From NCBI RefSeq assembly GCF_024170165.1, contig NZ_JALJXP010000016.1, positions 62,001 to 126,000 on the forward strand: a stretch of DNA of 64,000 nucleotides, written 5' to 3'. The DNA is from Pseudomonas nitroreducens. Lineage in GTDB: Bacteria > Pseudomonadota > Gammaproteobacteria > Pseudomonadales > Pseudomonadaceae. Within the stretch, counting starts at the first letter, position 1; every line of letters starts with the position of its first letter. The translations under genes were made by a program, and so were the position numbers. Below are positions 21,691-29,986 of the stretch, in pieces. The notes under the pieces are model-generated. The model saw only the letters and a program-made list of their open reading frames with translations, had not been told where the DNA came from and made no database searches.

Positions 21691-22974
21691 ATGGCTGACA
21701 AAAAAGCGCAGTTGATCATCGAGGGCGCTGCCCCCGTCGAACTGCCCGTCCTCTCCGGCACGCTGGGCCCCGATGTAGTCGACGTGCGGGGCCTGACCTC
21801 CACGGGTCACTTCACTTTCGACCCCGGCTTCATGTCCACCGCCTCCTGCGAGTCGAAGATCACCTACATCGACGGTGATAAGGGTGTACTGCTGCATCGC
21901 GGCTACCCGATCGAACAGCTCGCCGAGAAGTCCGACTACCTGGAAACCTGCTACCTGCTGCTCAACGGCGAACTGCCGACTGCCGAGCAGAAGGAAAAGT
22001 TCGTCGGCACCATCAAGAACCACACCATGGTTCATGAACAGCTGAAGACCTTCTTCAACGGTTTCCGCCGTGATGCGCACCCGATGGCCGTGATGTGCGG
22101 CGTAATCGGTGCCCTCTCCGCCTTCTATCACGACTCCCTGGACATCAATAATCCGAAGCACCGGGAAGTCTCGGCGCATCGTCTGATCGCCAAGATGCCG
22201 ACCATCGCTGCCATGGTGTACAAGTACTCCAAGGGCGAGCCGATGATGTACCCGCGCAACGACCTGAACTATGCAGAAAACTTCCTGCATATGATGTTCA
22301 ACACCCCTTGCGAGACCAAGCCGATCAGCCCCGTGCTGGCCAAGGCCATGGACCGCATCTTCATCCTGCACGCCGACCACGAGCAGAACGCCTCCACCTC
22401 CACCGTGCGCCTGGCGGGCTCCTCGGGCGCCAACCCGTTCGCCTGTATCGCCTCGGGCATCGCTGCCCTGTGGGGACCGGCTCACGGCGGCGCGAACGAA
22501 GCCGTTCTGCGCATGCTCGACGAGATCGGTGACGTATCGAACATCGAGAAGTTCGTGGCCAAGGCCAAGGACAAGAACGATCCGTTCAAGCTGATGGGCT
22601 TCGGCCACCGCGTTTACAAGAACTTCGACCCGCGCGCCAAGGTCATGAAACAGACTTGCGACGAAGTCCTCCAGGAGCTGGGCATCAACGACCCGCAGCT
22701 GGAACTGGCCATGAAGCTGGAAGAAATCGCCCGCCACGACCCCTACTTCGTGGAGCGCAACCTCTATCCGAACGTGGACTTCTACTCCGGCATCATCCTC
22801 AAGGCCATCGGCATTCCGACCAGCATGTTCACCGTGATCTTCGCCCTGGCACGTACCGTGGGCTGGATCTCGCACTGGCAGGAAATGCTCTCCGGTCCGT
22901 ACAAGATCGGCCGTCCGCGTCAGCTGTACACCGGTGCCACCGAGCGTAACTTCGTGGACCTCAAGGCCCGCTAA
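21691..22974 (+). CDS. gltA: Citrate synthase, type II
   Basis: The 427-residue enzyme condenses acetyl-CoA with oxaloacetate. Catalytic regions are visible: [10 protein letters not shown] near residue 265 (first His), G-F-G-H-R-V-Y-K-N near residue 306 (second His) and N-V-D-F-Y-S-G near residue 363 (catalytic Asp). The N-terminal domain, with the T-Y-I-D-G segment, marks the hexameric, NADH-inhibited type of Gram-negative bacteria. An ideal AGGAGG precedes the ATG. It is transcribed alone, divergently from sdhCDAB, and ends in a strong terminator. Confidence 0.98.
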   Translation: MADKKAQLIIEGAAPVELPVLSGTLGPDVVDVRGLTSTGHFTFDPGFMSTASCESKITYIDGDKGVLLHRGYPIEQLAEKSDYLETCYLLLNGELPTAEQKEKFVGTIKNHTMVHEQLKTFFNGFRRDAHPMAVMCGVIGALSAFYHDSLDINNPKHREVSAHRLIAKMPTIAAMVYKYSKGEPMMYPRNDLNYAENFLHMMFNTPCETKPISPVLAKAMDRIFILHADHEQNASTSTVRLAGSSGANPFACIASGIAALWGPAHGGANEAVLRMLDEIGDVSNIEKFVAKAKDKNDPFKLMGFGHRVYKNFDPRAKVMKQTCDEVLQELGINDPQLELAMKLEEIARHDPYFVERNLYPNVDFYSGIILKAIGIPTSMFTVIFALARTVGWISHWQEMLSGPYKIGRPRQLYTGATERNFVDLKAR

Positions 22975-22989
22975 GCGCTACGACGTACG

Positions 22990-23019
22990 AAAAAAGGCCG
23001 CCCTCGGGCGGCCTTTTTT
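22990..23019 (+). terminator. Terminator of gltA
   Basis: GGCCGCCC and GGGCGGCC form an 8-bp stem closed by TC, extended by A and T runs, with six T after the stem. It starts 15 bases after the gltA stop. Confidence 0.9.
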
Positions 23020-23051
23020 ATTGCCCGTGTTCTACGGTACTTGCCTGTTAC

Positions 23052-23173
23052 GTAGGAGCGGACTCCGTCCGCGATGGGCCAGCAGCACGCTGAAATCCAT
23101 CGCGGACAAAGTCCGCTCCTACGATTAGCCAGACGGCACAGCTCTGACAATTCGCGAGCAAGCTCGCTCCTAC
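23052..23173. repeat. REP cluster of three elements after gltA
   Basis: Three 23-bp Pseudomonas REP elements lie at 23052-23074 (GTAGGAGCGGAC... orientation), 23100-23122 and 23151-23173 (both reversed). The first two are the GCGGAC/GTCCGC subtype and face each other; the third is the GCGAGC/GCTCGC subtype. The stretch between gltA and the next gene contains nothing else apart from terminators. Confidence 0.85.
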
Positions 23174-23205
23174 GAAGAGCCTCACCGGCGCACCACGACA
23201 GGAAC

Positions 23206-23231
23206 AAAAAAGCCGCCCGAAGGCGGCTTTT
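23206..23231 (-). terminator. Terminator of the START-domain gene
   Basis: On the minus strand AGCCGCC and GGCGGCT pair around TTCG and are followed by a run of six T. It lies about 22 bases after the stop of the START-domain gene. Confidence 0.88.
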
Positions 23232-23252
23232 CATGCAGGGAGACAGCGCCGA

Positions 23253-23858
23253 TTACTTCTCGGCAGCGCTGCGCAGGCCCTTCAGGGTGTTCATCGGGGC
23301 ATCGACCACGAAGCTGTTGGCCAGCCAGGACGGGATGCTGCCACCCGGCTCGGTCTGCACCTGGTAGGTCACTTCGGTGACGCCAGCGCCCTTGGGCACC
23401 AGTTTCCACTCGCCGATCAGCTTCGGCACGCGGATTTCACCCTTCTCTTCCGGGATGTAGGTCGGCTCGGCCTTCAGGTGACGAATGATGCCGCCGTCGG
23501 CGGTCTTCTCGGTGGTCACGTGGATCACCACGTCGCGGCCGGTCACCGGCCAGGGCATGTCGATCTTCGAGTAGGTCCAGGAATTGTCGCCTTCGGTCTT
23601 CAGCAGGCGCATCTCGGCGCAGGCGTGGATCCACTTGCAGGAGCCGCTCACGTCTTCCTGCAGGGCATTGATCTTGGCCACATCAGCCTTGATGTCGACG
23701 ACGCCACGGTAGGCCTTGTACTTGGAGCCTGCCACGGGGCTGAGGAAGACCTTCACACCGTCCTCGTCCTTCTCCAGCTTCCAGTCGTCCGCCAGGGCAG
23801 CACCGGCAAAGCCCATCACGGCAGTGGCCAGCAGGGTCATACGCAATACACCACGCAT
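23253..23858 (-). CDS. Exported START-domain lipid-binding protein
   Basis: The 201-residue product has a signal peptide (hydrophobic residues 7-22, cleavage after A-L-A). The rest matches a StAR-related lipid-transfer fold: W-K-L-E-K-D-E-D-G-V-K-V near the start, M-P-W-P-V-T-G-R-D in the middle, and the C-terminal amphipathic helix L-K-G-L-R-S-A-A-E. The same gene follows gltA in P. aeruginosa, so it belongs to the core genome. The ligand is unknown; a periplasmic lipid or aromatic is likely. It has its own terminator and stands alone. Confidence 0.85.
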   Translation of the reverse strand: MRGVLRMTLLATAVMGFAGAALADDWKLEKDEDGVKVFLSPVAGSKYKAYRGVVDIKADVAKINALQEDVSGSCKWIHACAEMRLLKTEGDNSWTYSKIDMPWPVTGRDVVIHVTTEKTADGGIIRHLKAEPTYIPEEKGEIRVPKLIGEWKLVPKGAGVTEVTYQVQTEPGGSIPSWLANSFVVDAPMNTLKGLRSAAEK

Positions 23859-23982
23859 CGTCTTACCTCTCTTTATTCTTGATCTTGTGGGGATGGCAAA
23901 TGCCGCCGCCCCTTCGCAATCCGCGGTCTTGAGCGGGTTGGGGCGTCAGTATGGACCGCGAAAACGTGACTTCCAAGTCACA

Positions 23983-24237
23983 TCAGGCGGCGGTGATGCG
24001 TTCCCATTCGGTGAGGATCTGCAAGGCCTGCTCGTTGCTGCTGCCGCAGGCATCGGCGTCTGCATCGAAGGCCGCACAGACCTTTGGACGCCGCGAGTCG
24101 CCGAATAGTTTGCACAGATTGCGTTCATCCAACTGCACGCAACGCACACCCGCCGGCTTGCCGTCAGGCATACCGGGGATGGGCGAGGAAATCGACGGCG
24201 CTATGCAGCAGGCGCCACAGCCGATACGGCATTGCAT
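23983..24237 (-). CDS. YkgJ-family cysteine-cluster protein
   Basis: The 84-residue protein has the pattern C-x3-C-x2-C-C at residues 3-10, a C near residue 31, another C near residue 41 and a C near residue 52. These are the ligands proposed for a zinc or iron-sulfur site in the YkgJ family. The ATG was chosen because it begins the family's normal M-Q-C-R-x-G-C-G-A-C-C; upstream codons belong to the end of the GH31 gene. It starts 22 bases after the GH31 stop and is probably cotranscribed with it. The function is unknown. Cysteines outside the core motif are conserved, so it is likely functional. Confidence 0.85.
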   Translation of the reverse strand: MQCRIGCGACCIAPSISSPIPGMPDGKPAGVRCVQLDERNLCKLFGDSRRPKVCAAFDADADACGSSNEQALQILTEWERITAA

Positions 24238-24259
24238 GGATGAACTCTCGACAGGGAAA

Positions 24260-26509
24260 TCATGGGCTGGAGCGCAGCAGCCCCTGCTTGCGCAGGGCCG
24301 CCACCAGTTGCTCGCCATCGGTGGAACCGGCGCGGTAGAACACCGCCGGCTCGCCAATCGGCGCGGGAACCTCAACCGTCCCGCCGGCGGCGACTTCAAA
24401 GGTCGCTCCGCTCCACAGGTGTATCCAGCGGCCCTCGGGCAACGCCACGTTCAGACGCTGCACACCAGGCTCCAGCACCGGGGCCACCAGAAATTGGTCG
24501 CCGAGCATATAGCTCGTCGGCGTTTCCGCCAAGCTGGCCGGATCAGCGGGGAACTCCAGCCACAGCGGGCGCACCAGCGGCCAGCCATGCTGCGCCGCCT
24601 CGTCCATCAGCCGCGCGCGATACGGCGCCAGCTCGCGGAACAGCGTGGCGAAGCGCTGCAACTGCGCCACAGTGGCCGGCGTGCTGTAGGCCTGCACGTT
24701 GTCGTCCGGGCGATTACCCTCGTGGGTGCGCAGCAGGCTGGTGAAGGCGGAGAACTCCATCCAGCGCAGCAGCAGCTCCTCGCTGCGGTGGTAGTTCCTG
24801 ATCGGGCTGCTGATGGTGGTGTAGCCACCGGTATCGCTGTGATTCAGGCTGAACCCCGACACACCGCCCGACAGCAATCCCAGTAGCGCGCTGTGCAAGC
24901 CGTCGTCGGCATCCCAGGTCACCAACTGGTCGCCCAGCCACAGGCTGGTAGTCAGGCCGGGGCTGCGGCTGTAGGCGGAGCGCATGAAGAACAGCAGGTC
25001 CCCGGCGCCCTCCTCGTCCACCAACTGCCGGTTCAGCTTCGCCCACAGCTCCGGATAGCGATTGTGCAGGACGGAAGCTGGCTCGCCGGAGGCCAGCTTC
25101 GCCTCATAGGGCAAGGCTTCGCCGAAGTCCGCCATCCAGCCGGAGAAGCCCGCGCCGAGCATTTCCTCGCGCATCACCCCGCGCAGCCAGTCGACCGCCT
25201 GAGAGTTGGTGAGGTCCACCAGCCCGGCACTGAAGCTGGTGTTCTGCAACAGCAGCGGCTGCCCCTGCTGATCCAGGGTGAGGTAGCCGTGCTCCAGCGC
25301 CTCGCGGTAGAGATTGCGGATCGCCCCGCCCTTCTCCGCCGTGTCCACCAGGAATGGATTCACGTAGGCCAGGCTGCGAATGCCCTTGGCACGCAGCTCG
25401 GCGTTGAAGGCGGACCAGCCCGGATAGCGATCGCCATCCAGCACCCAATTCCACCACAGTTGCTTGCCAAAGCTGGTGGTGCGCTGGCCGACCCAGTCCT
25501 GCACCCAGACGCCGGCCAGCGGCACCCTGGCCTGTTCGAACTGCTGGACGATGCCACGTACCCGCTCGGTGCCGCCCTGCAGCCCGAGGATCGCACCCTG
25601 CTGGGTCCAGGCCGGCAATGGCGGCATGCGTCCGACCACCGAGGTGTGCGCCTCGATCAATTCCTTGGGGCTGCTGCCTTTATAGAAGTGGGCCTGGAGC
25701 GTGCCAGCATGCACCTCCAGCGCCACCCGCTGGTCGTCGCGCAGGTCGAAGACCTGGTACTCCGCCGCTTCGCTGAAGAAACCGTGCAGCCGTGAGGTGA
25801 GATAGAAAGGCACCGGCGCGTAGGTAGTCCACCAGTCGCCACCGGCGCGGGCGCTCAGGTCCGCGGCCAGGGTGATCGGCTGCAGGCCGCGCCCAACGCC
25901 CTGCTCCTGGACCAGGATCGGCAGGCGGCGCCCGCTCAGGTCGAAGCGGGTGAACTGCTCGCCGAAGCCGTGGAACTGCTCGTCGGCCTCCCGCGCCCAG
26001 GCCAGGTAAAGGCGGTTCAATGCCGGATCGCCCAGGCTCACGTCCATCACCACGCCGCGCTCGCCATCGGCGTGCAGTGCAACGGTATAGGGCACCTGCC
26101 GACCGTCGGCGCAACCCAGGGTGCCGGAGATCAGCAACCTGTCTGCTTCAGCGTGCACGGCAGCCAACTGTTGCTGGCGACACAGCAGCTCGCGGTGTTC
26201 ATGGACGAACATCGCACCACGATGCTCCTCGGCATCCACGCGACCTATGCCGGCAGCGAGGAAGCCGCCGCGGGTCTGCCATAGCGTCTGTGCCGGATGC
26301 TCGCCGGCACGCAAGGCGAAGGACTTGCCGTCCCACTCCAGGCGATAGTCACCCAGTGTCCAGCGCTGCCCCGCCGTCATCGCCGGCGCCACCGTCAGCT
26401 GCGCCCAGACCGGCTGCTGCTGCCACCACTGCCAGCCCTTCCAGCCGGCAAAACCCAGTAACCCCAGCGCCAGCAGCGCTACGCTTCCCCGCAACAAGAA
26501 CCTGATCAA
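24260..26509 (-). CDS. Membrane-anchored GH31 alpha-glycosidase, YihQ-like
   Basis: The 749-residue protein starts with an uncleaved membrane anchor (residues 9-23), so the catalytic part faces the periplasm. The GH31 nucleophile is the Asp in [11 protein letters not shown]. The acid/base Asp is in [10 protein letters not shown], and H-S-D-T-G-G-Y-T-T follows. These segments and T-H-E-G-N-R-P are closest to the sulfoquinovosidase YihQ. Of the YihQ residues that hold the sulfonate, the Gln of Q-D-W, the Trp and the Tyr are kept, but the Arg of G-K-R-x-x-W is Gln here (G-K-Q-L-W-W). It is therefore safer to call it an alpha-glucosidase-like enzyme of that clade than a sulfoquinovosidase. It heads a two-gene unit with the YkgJ gene. 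Confidence 0.88.
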   Translation of the reverse strand: MIRFLLRGSVALLALGLLGFAGWKGWQWWQQQPVWAQLTVAPAMTAGQRWTLGDYRLEWDGKSFALRAGEHPAQTLWQTRGGFLAAGIGRVDAEEHRGAMFVHEHRELLCRQQQLAAVHAEADRLLISGTLGCADGRQVPYTVALHADGERGVVMDVSLGDPALNRLYLAWAREADEQFHGFGEQFTRFDLSGRRLPILVQEQGVGRGLQPITLAADLSARAGGDWWTTYAPVPFYLTSRLHGFFSEAAEYQVFDLRDDQRVALEVHAGTLQAHFYKGSSPKELIEAHTSVVGRMPPLPAWTQQGAILGLQGGTERVRGIVQQFEQARVPLAGVWVQDWVGQRTTSFGKQLWWNWVLDGDRYPGWSAFNAELRAKGIRSLAYVNPFLVDTAEKGGAIRNLYREALEHGYLTLDQQGQPLLLQNTSFSAGLVDLTNSQAVDWLRGVMREEMLGAGFSGWMADFGEALPYEAKLASGEPASVLHNRYPELWAKLNRQLVDEEGAGDLLFFMRSAYSRSPGLTTSLWLGDQLVTWDADDGLHSALLGLLSGGVSGFSLNHSDTGGYTTISSPIRNYHRSEELLLRWMEFSAFTSLLRTHEGNRPDDNVQAYSTPATVAQLQRFATLFRELAPYRARLMDEAAQHGWPLVRPLWLEFPADPASLAETPTSYMLGDQFLVAPVLEPGVQRLNVALPEGRWIHLWSGATFEVAAGGTVEVPAPIGEPAVFYRAGSTDGEQLVAALRKQGLLRSSP

Positions 26510-26579
26510 ATCCCCGCCCCTTGGCTGTGGCGCAGCGCTCCACTAGGCTCAGGCGCAGTCCCCTACTGGAGCCGCTGCC

Positions 26580-26921
26580 ATGCCGGTCTGGCTGCAAACC
26601 GCGTTTCTTCTGTCGCTCTCCAACCTGTTCATGACCTTCGCCTGGTACGGCCACCTGAAAACCCTGAGCAGCAAGCCGTGGATCATCGCGGCGCTGGTCA
26701 GCTGGGGCATCGCCCTGTTCGAATATCTTCTGCAGGTGCCGGCCAACCGCATCGGCTACACGGTGATGTCGGTGGGGCAGCTGAAGATCATGCAGGAGGT
26801 CATCACGCTGGCGGTCTTCGTGCCGTTCAGCGTGTACTTCATGCAGCAGCCACTGAAGCTCGACTATCTCTGGGCCGGCTTGTGCCTGCTGGGCGCGGTG
26901 TACTTTATCTTCCGCGCCTGA
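26580..26921 (+). CDS. DUF486 (DMT-superfamily) membrane protein
   Basis: This 113-residue protein has four membrane helices and the conserved segments T-F-A-W-Y-G-H-L and P-A-N-R-I-G of DUF486, a small branch of the drug/metabolite transporter superfamily. Proteins of this size act as dimers in related EmrE-like transporters; the substrate here is unknown. It is divergent from the GH31 gene, 70 bases away, with no obvious shared regulator. Confidence 0.88.
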   Translation: MPVWLQTAFLLSLSNLFMTFAWYGHLKTLSSKPWIIAALVSWGIALFEYLLQVPANRIGYTVMSVGQLKIMQEVITLAVFVPFSVYFMQQPLKLDYLWAGLCLLGAVYFIFRA

Positions 26922-26988
26922 AGCGATCAGGAGCGGCGCACGACGATCTCTGCGACCGATGGCGCCACCTGAGGGAGAGAAGCACGGA

Positions 26989-27867
26989 TCAGGCCTCGGG
27001 CGAGTCCTGAAGGCGGGTGATCAGGCTGGAGGTATCCCAGCGTCCGCCGCCAGCGGCCTGCACCTCGGCGTAGAACTGGTCGACCAGCGCCGTGACCGGC
27101 AGTTGCGCGCCGTTGCGGCGAGCCTCGTCGAGGACGATGCCCAGGTCCTTGCGCATCCAGTCCACCGCAAAGCCGAAGTCGAAGCGACCTTCCAGCATGC
27201 TCTGGTGACGATTCTCCAGCTGCCAGGACTGCGCGGCGCCCTTGCTGATCACTTCCATCGCCGCCATGCCGTCGAGGCCGGCGCTCTGGGCGAAGTGCAG
27301 CGCCTCGGACAGCCCCTGCAACAGGCCACCGACGCAGATCTGGTTGACCATCTTGGTCAGTTGGCCGCTGCCCACCGGCCCCATGCGCCGAACCATGCGC
27401 GAATAGGTGGCGAGCACTGGCTCGGCGCGGGCGTAAAGGTTTGCGTCGCCGCCGACCATCACCGTCAGCGCACCATTCTCGGCACCTGCCTGGCCGCCGG
27501 ATACCGGCGCATCGAGGAAGCCCACCTCCCGCTCGGCGGCAGCAACTGCCAGCTCGCGGGCCACTTCAGCCGAAGCGGTGGTGTGGTCCACCAGCACGGA
27601 GCCGGGCTGCATGCCGGCCAGCGCCCCGTCCTCGCCCAGCACCACGCTGCGCAGGTCGTCATCGTTACCCACGCAGCACATCACGAAGTCGGCCCACTGC
27701 GCAGCGTCACGCGGAGTCGGCGCCGAGCGGCCGCCGAACTGCTTGACCCACTGGGCGGCTCGGCTCGCGGTGCGGTTGTAGACGCAAACCTCATGGCCTT
27801 CCCGGGCCAGATGCCCGGCCATGGGATACCCCATCACACCCAGGCCGATGAATGCCACTTTCGCCAT
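26989..27867 (-). CDS. NAD(P)-dependent 3-hydroxyisobutyrate-dehydrogenase-like reductase
   Basis: The 292-residue enzyme of the beta-hydroxyacid dehydrogenase family has the dinucleotide-binding G-L-G-V-M-G-Y-P-M-A-G (residues 7-17). The Arg in Y-N-R-T-A-S-R suggests NADP preference. It also has the substrate-binding D-A-P-V-S-G-G-Q-A-G near residue 117 and the catalytic lysine in G-Q-L-T-K-M-V-N-Q near residue 170. It interconverts a 3-hydroxy acid and its semialdehyde; which one cannot be told. It begins about 100 bases from the divergent exonuclease gene. Confidence 0.9.
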   Translation of the reverse strand: MAKVAFIGLGVMGYPMAGHLAREGHEVCVYNRTASRAAQWVKQFGGRSAPTPRDAAQWADFVMCCVGNDDDLRSVVLGEDGALAGMQPGSVLVDHTTASAEVARELAVAAAEREVGFLDAPVSGGQAGAENGALTVMVGGDANLYARAEPVLATYSRMVRRMGPVGSGQLTKMVNQICVGGLLQGLSEALHFAQSAGLDGMAAMEVISKGAAQSWQLENRHQSMLEGRFDFGFAVDWMRKDLGIVLDEARRNGAQLPVTALVDQFYAEVQAAGGGRWDTSSLITRLQDSPEA

Positions 27868-27970
27868 CGCAGTCCCCTTGTCCGATCAAGTCGCTCAGCC
27901 TAGCACAGCGGTTTGCCGGTCCCGCAAACGCCTTCCATACTCGATTCGAACCCAACCACGAGCACCGACT

Positions 27971-28522
27971 ATGCCCCACTGGCTGGTGATCGACCTGGAA
28001 GCCACCACCGAGGAAGGCGGCTGGCCGGTCGAGGAAATGGAGATCATCGAGATCGGCGCGAGCCTGGTGGCCGAGGCCGATGGCCGTGAACTGGATCATT
28101 TCCAGCGATTCGTCCGCCCGCAGCGGCGCCCGCTGCTGACGGCCTTCTGCCGTGAGCTCACCCACATCACCCAGGCCAACGTCGATTCGGCGGCCCCGCT
28201 GCACGAGGTGTGGCCGCAGTTCGAGCGCTGGCTGGCGCAACACAGCCCGCGCCTGGCCGGCTGGACCAGCTGGGGCGACTACGACCGCCACCAGCTGGAA
28301 CTGGAATGGCGTCGCCAGCACCTGGACAGCCATCTGGCCCGCGTCCCCCACGTCAACCTCAAGCAGCGCTTCGCCCAGGCTCGCCAGCTCAAGCGCCCGG
28401 TGGGCCTGAATGCCGCGCTGCACCTGGCCGGCCTGCACTTCCAGGGGCAGCCGCACCGCGCGCTGGAAGACGCCCGCAACACCGCACGCCTGCTGCCGCT
28501 GACCCTGCCGGTCGCCGGCTGA
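27971..28522 (+). CDS. DEDDh 3'-5' exonuclease
   Basis: The 183-residue protein belongs to the RNase T / DnaQ / ERI-1-like exonuclease fold. The first acidic motif is V-I-D-L-E-A-T (Asp and Glu), followed by E-I-I-E-I-G-A. The second is W-T-S-W-G-D-Y-D, and the last is H-R-A-L-E-D-A, giving the DEDDh set of metal ligands. It probably trims RNA or short DNA 3' ends. A 50-codon in-frame extension upstream was discarded because it overlaps the divergent reductase and lacks the fold; the chosen ATG gives the domain start directly. Confidence 0.88.
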   Translation: MPHWLVIDLEATTEEGGWPVEEMEIIEIGASLVAEADGRELDHFQRFVRPQRRPLLTAFCRELTHITQANVDSAAPLHEVWPQFERWLAQHSPRLAGWTSWGDYDRHQLELEWRRQHLDSHLARVPHVNLKQRFAQARQLKRPVGLNAALHLAGLHFQGQPHRALEDARNTARLLPLTLPVAG

Positions 28523-28644
28523 ATCCGTCCATCCGGCGCCGACCTGGCGCTGACCGCACAGTCGCCTGCGCCGCTCTAGTGACGGGGCCGGTGGCCTTGG
28601 GCATACTTGCCAGCCCTTTTTCACCCCTCTAGCAGGAGAAGCCC

Positions 28645-28926
28645 ATGTTCAAGGTCAACGAGTACTTCGACGGCACCGTCAAATCCATCGCCTTCGACAT
28701 GACCGCAGGCCCGGCCACCATCGGCGTGATGGCACCCGGCGAATACGAATTCGGCACCAGCCAGCTGGAGGTGATGCACGTCGTCGCCGGCGCGCTGACC
28801 GTCAAGCTGCCGGGCAGCGACAGCTGGGAAACCTTCGAAGGCGGCAGCCACTTCACCGTGCCGGCCAACAGCAAGTTCCAGCTGAAAGTCGCCCAGGACA
28901 CCGCCTACCTCTGCGAATACCGCTGA
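28645..28926 (+). CDS. ppnP: Pyrimidine/purine nucleoside phosphorylase
   Basis: The 93-residue cupin-fold enzyme splits a broad range of nucleosides with phosphate into base and ribose-1-phosphate. The family landmarks [24 protein letters not shown] and F-x-V-P-A-N-S-K-F are all present, and length equals that of E. coli PpnP (94). AGGAG eight bases before the ATG fixes the start. It is a single-gene unit with its own terminator. Confidence 0.95.
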   Translation: MFKVNEYFDGTVKSIAFDMTAGPATIGVMAPGEYEFGTSQLEVMHVVAGALTVKLPGSDSWETFEGGSHFTVPANSKFQLKVAQDTAYLCEYR

Positions 28927-28941
28927 GTTCGGTGCGCGATG

Positions 28942-28969
28942 AAAAACCGGCCCTGAGGGCCGGTTTTTT
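28942..28969 (+). terminator. Terminator of ppnP
   Basis: CCGGCCC and GGGCCGG form a stem with loop TGA, extended by A and T runs, ending in six T, 15 bases after the ppnP stop. Confidence 0.9.
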
Positions 28970-28996
28970 ATTGCCTGCTGCTCGGGAGCAGACCTT

Positions 28997-29072
28997 GTAG
29001 GAGCGAGCTTGCTCGCGAACCTCTTCCCGGCAACTCCGGCGCTGGGCTGTTCGCGAGCAAGCTCGCTCCTAC
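28997..29072. repeat. Facing REP pair overlapping the COG0523 gene end
   Basis: Two REP elements of the GCGAGC/GCTCGC subtype lie at 28997-29019 and 29050-29072 in opposite orientation, a typical REPIN arrangement. The second supplies the TAG stop codon of the COG0523 GTPase gene, read from GTAGGAGCG on the minus strand. Confidence 0.85.
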
Positions 29073-29986
29073 GAAGAGCAGCTATGCAGGCCGACCTCAA
29101 GATCCGCCCGCAACCCCGCATCCTTCTCGGCAATGAACACCAGCCGCGAGCCCTGCGCCGCCTCGGCCGCCGTCGCCGGGCGCAGCTGGTAGCGTCCGCC
29201 CACGTACTGCAACCAAAGTGCCTCATCCCTGCCAGCCAGTCTGATCAGACCCTTGAGCCGCAGCAGGCCGCGCGGCAACGTCTCCAGCCAGTGTTTCAGG
29301 CGCGCGCCGTCGAATCTCGACTCGCCCTGCCAGCTCCAGCTGTCGAACAGCTCGCCATGGTCGACACCGTCCTGCCCGTGGGGCCGCAACTTGCGCGACG
29401 GTTCGCCGAGCAGCAGCTCATCCGGAATCTGCGCCTGAATGGTTTCCAGCACCCGCGCACCGCGGCCGAAGCGCTCGCGTTGGGCGGCCAGCTCATCGGC
29501 CTGCAGCAGGTCGCACTTGTTCAGCAACAGCAGGTCGGCAGCCGCCGCCTGCATACGCTCCAGTCGTGCGTACTCGCCTTCCAGCGGTTCGCGACGGGCC
29601 GCGTCAACCACTGTCAGCACCGCATCCAGATGCAGACGCCGGCGCAGTTTCGGGTAGCCCAGTGTCTGCACGATGCGCTGCGGGTCGGACACCCCGCTGC
29701 ACTCGATCACCACCTGCTCCAGCGGCGGATGCATGTTTGCCAGGCGCTCAAGCTGGGCGAGCAAATCGTCCTGCACGCTGCAGCAGATGCAGCCGTTCTC
29801 CAGGCTGTACACCGCCTCGGTCTGCTCGGCGATCATCCCGGCGTCGATGTTCAGCTCGCCGAAATCATTGACGATCACCGCCAGGCGCCGGCCTTCGCAG
29901 CGCTCCAGCAGGTTGCGCAGCAGCGTGGTCTTGCCGGCGCCGAGGAAGCCGGCGACCACCGTCACCGGGATGCTCGCGGCGTTCAT
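29069..29986 (-). CDS. COG0523 (CobW/ZigA-type) GTPase, putative metallochaperone
   Basis: The 305-residue protein has the Walker A motif G-F-L-G-A-G-K-T-T (residues 12-20), the metal-binding C-x-C-C in G-C-I-C-C-S-V, a Walker B-like E-C-S-G-V-S-D-P and the guanine motif N-K-C-D. The C-terminal CobW_C domain follows from about residue 215. COG0523 GTPases deliver zinc, cobalt or similar ions to client enzymes. The start overlaps the stop of the upstream amidohydrolase as ATGA, so translation is coupled, and the metal-dependent amidohydrolase is an obvious client. The last residues and stop come from a REP element, so the C-terminus may be altered relative to relatives. Confidence 0.88.
   Translation of the reverse strand: MNAASIPVTVVAGFLGAGKTTLLRNLLERCEGRRLAVIVNDFGELNIDAGMIAEQTEAVYSLENGCICCSVQDDLLAQLERLANMHPPLEQVVIECSGVSDPQRIVQTLGYPKLRRRLHLDAVLTVVDAARREPLEGEYARLERMQAAAADLLLLNKCDLLQADELAAQRERFGRGARVLETIQAQIPDELLLGEPSRKLRPHGQDGVDHGELFDSWSWQGESRFDGARLKHWLETLPRGLLRLKGLIRLAGRDEALWLQYVGGRYQLRPATAAEAAQGSRLVFIAEKDAGLRADLEVGLHSCSS

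Noticed and set aside
21480..21803. A 107-codon minus-strand frame across the gltA start.
   Set aside because: Covers the gltA promoter and start; no similarity to known proteins.
24260..26509. Naming the GH31 gene yihQ.
   Set aside because: The arginine that binds the sulfonate is replaced by Gln, and no sulfoquinovose catabolism genes are nearby.
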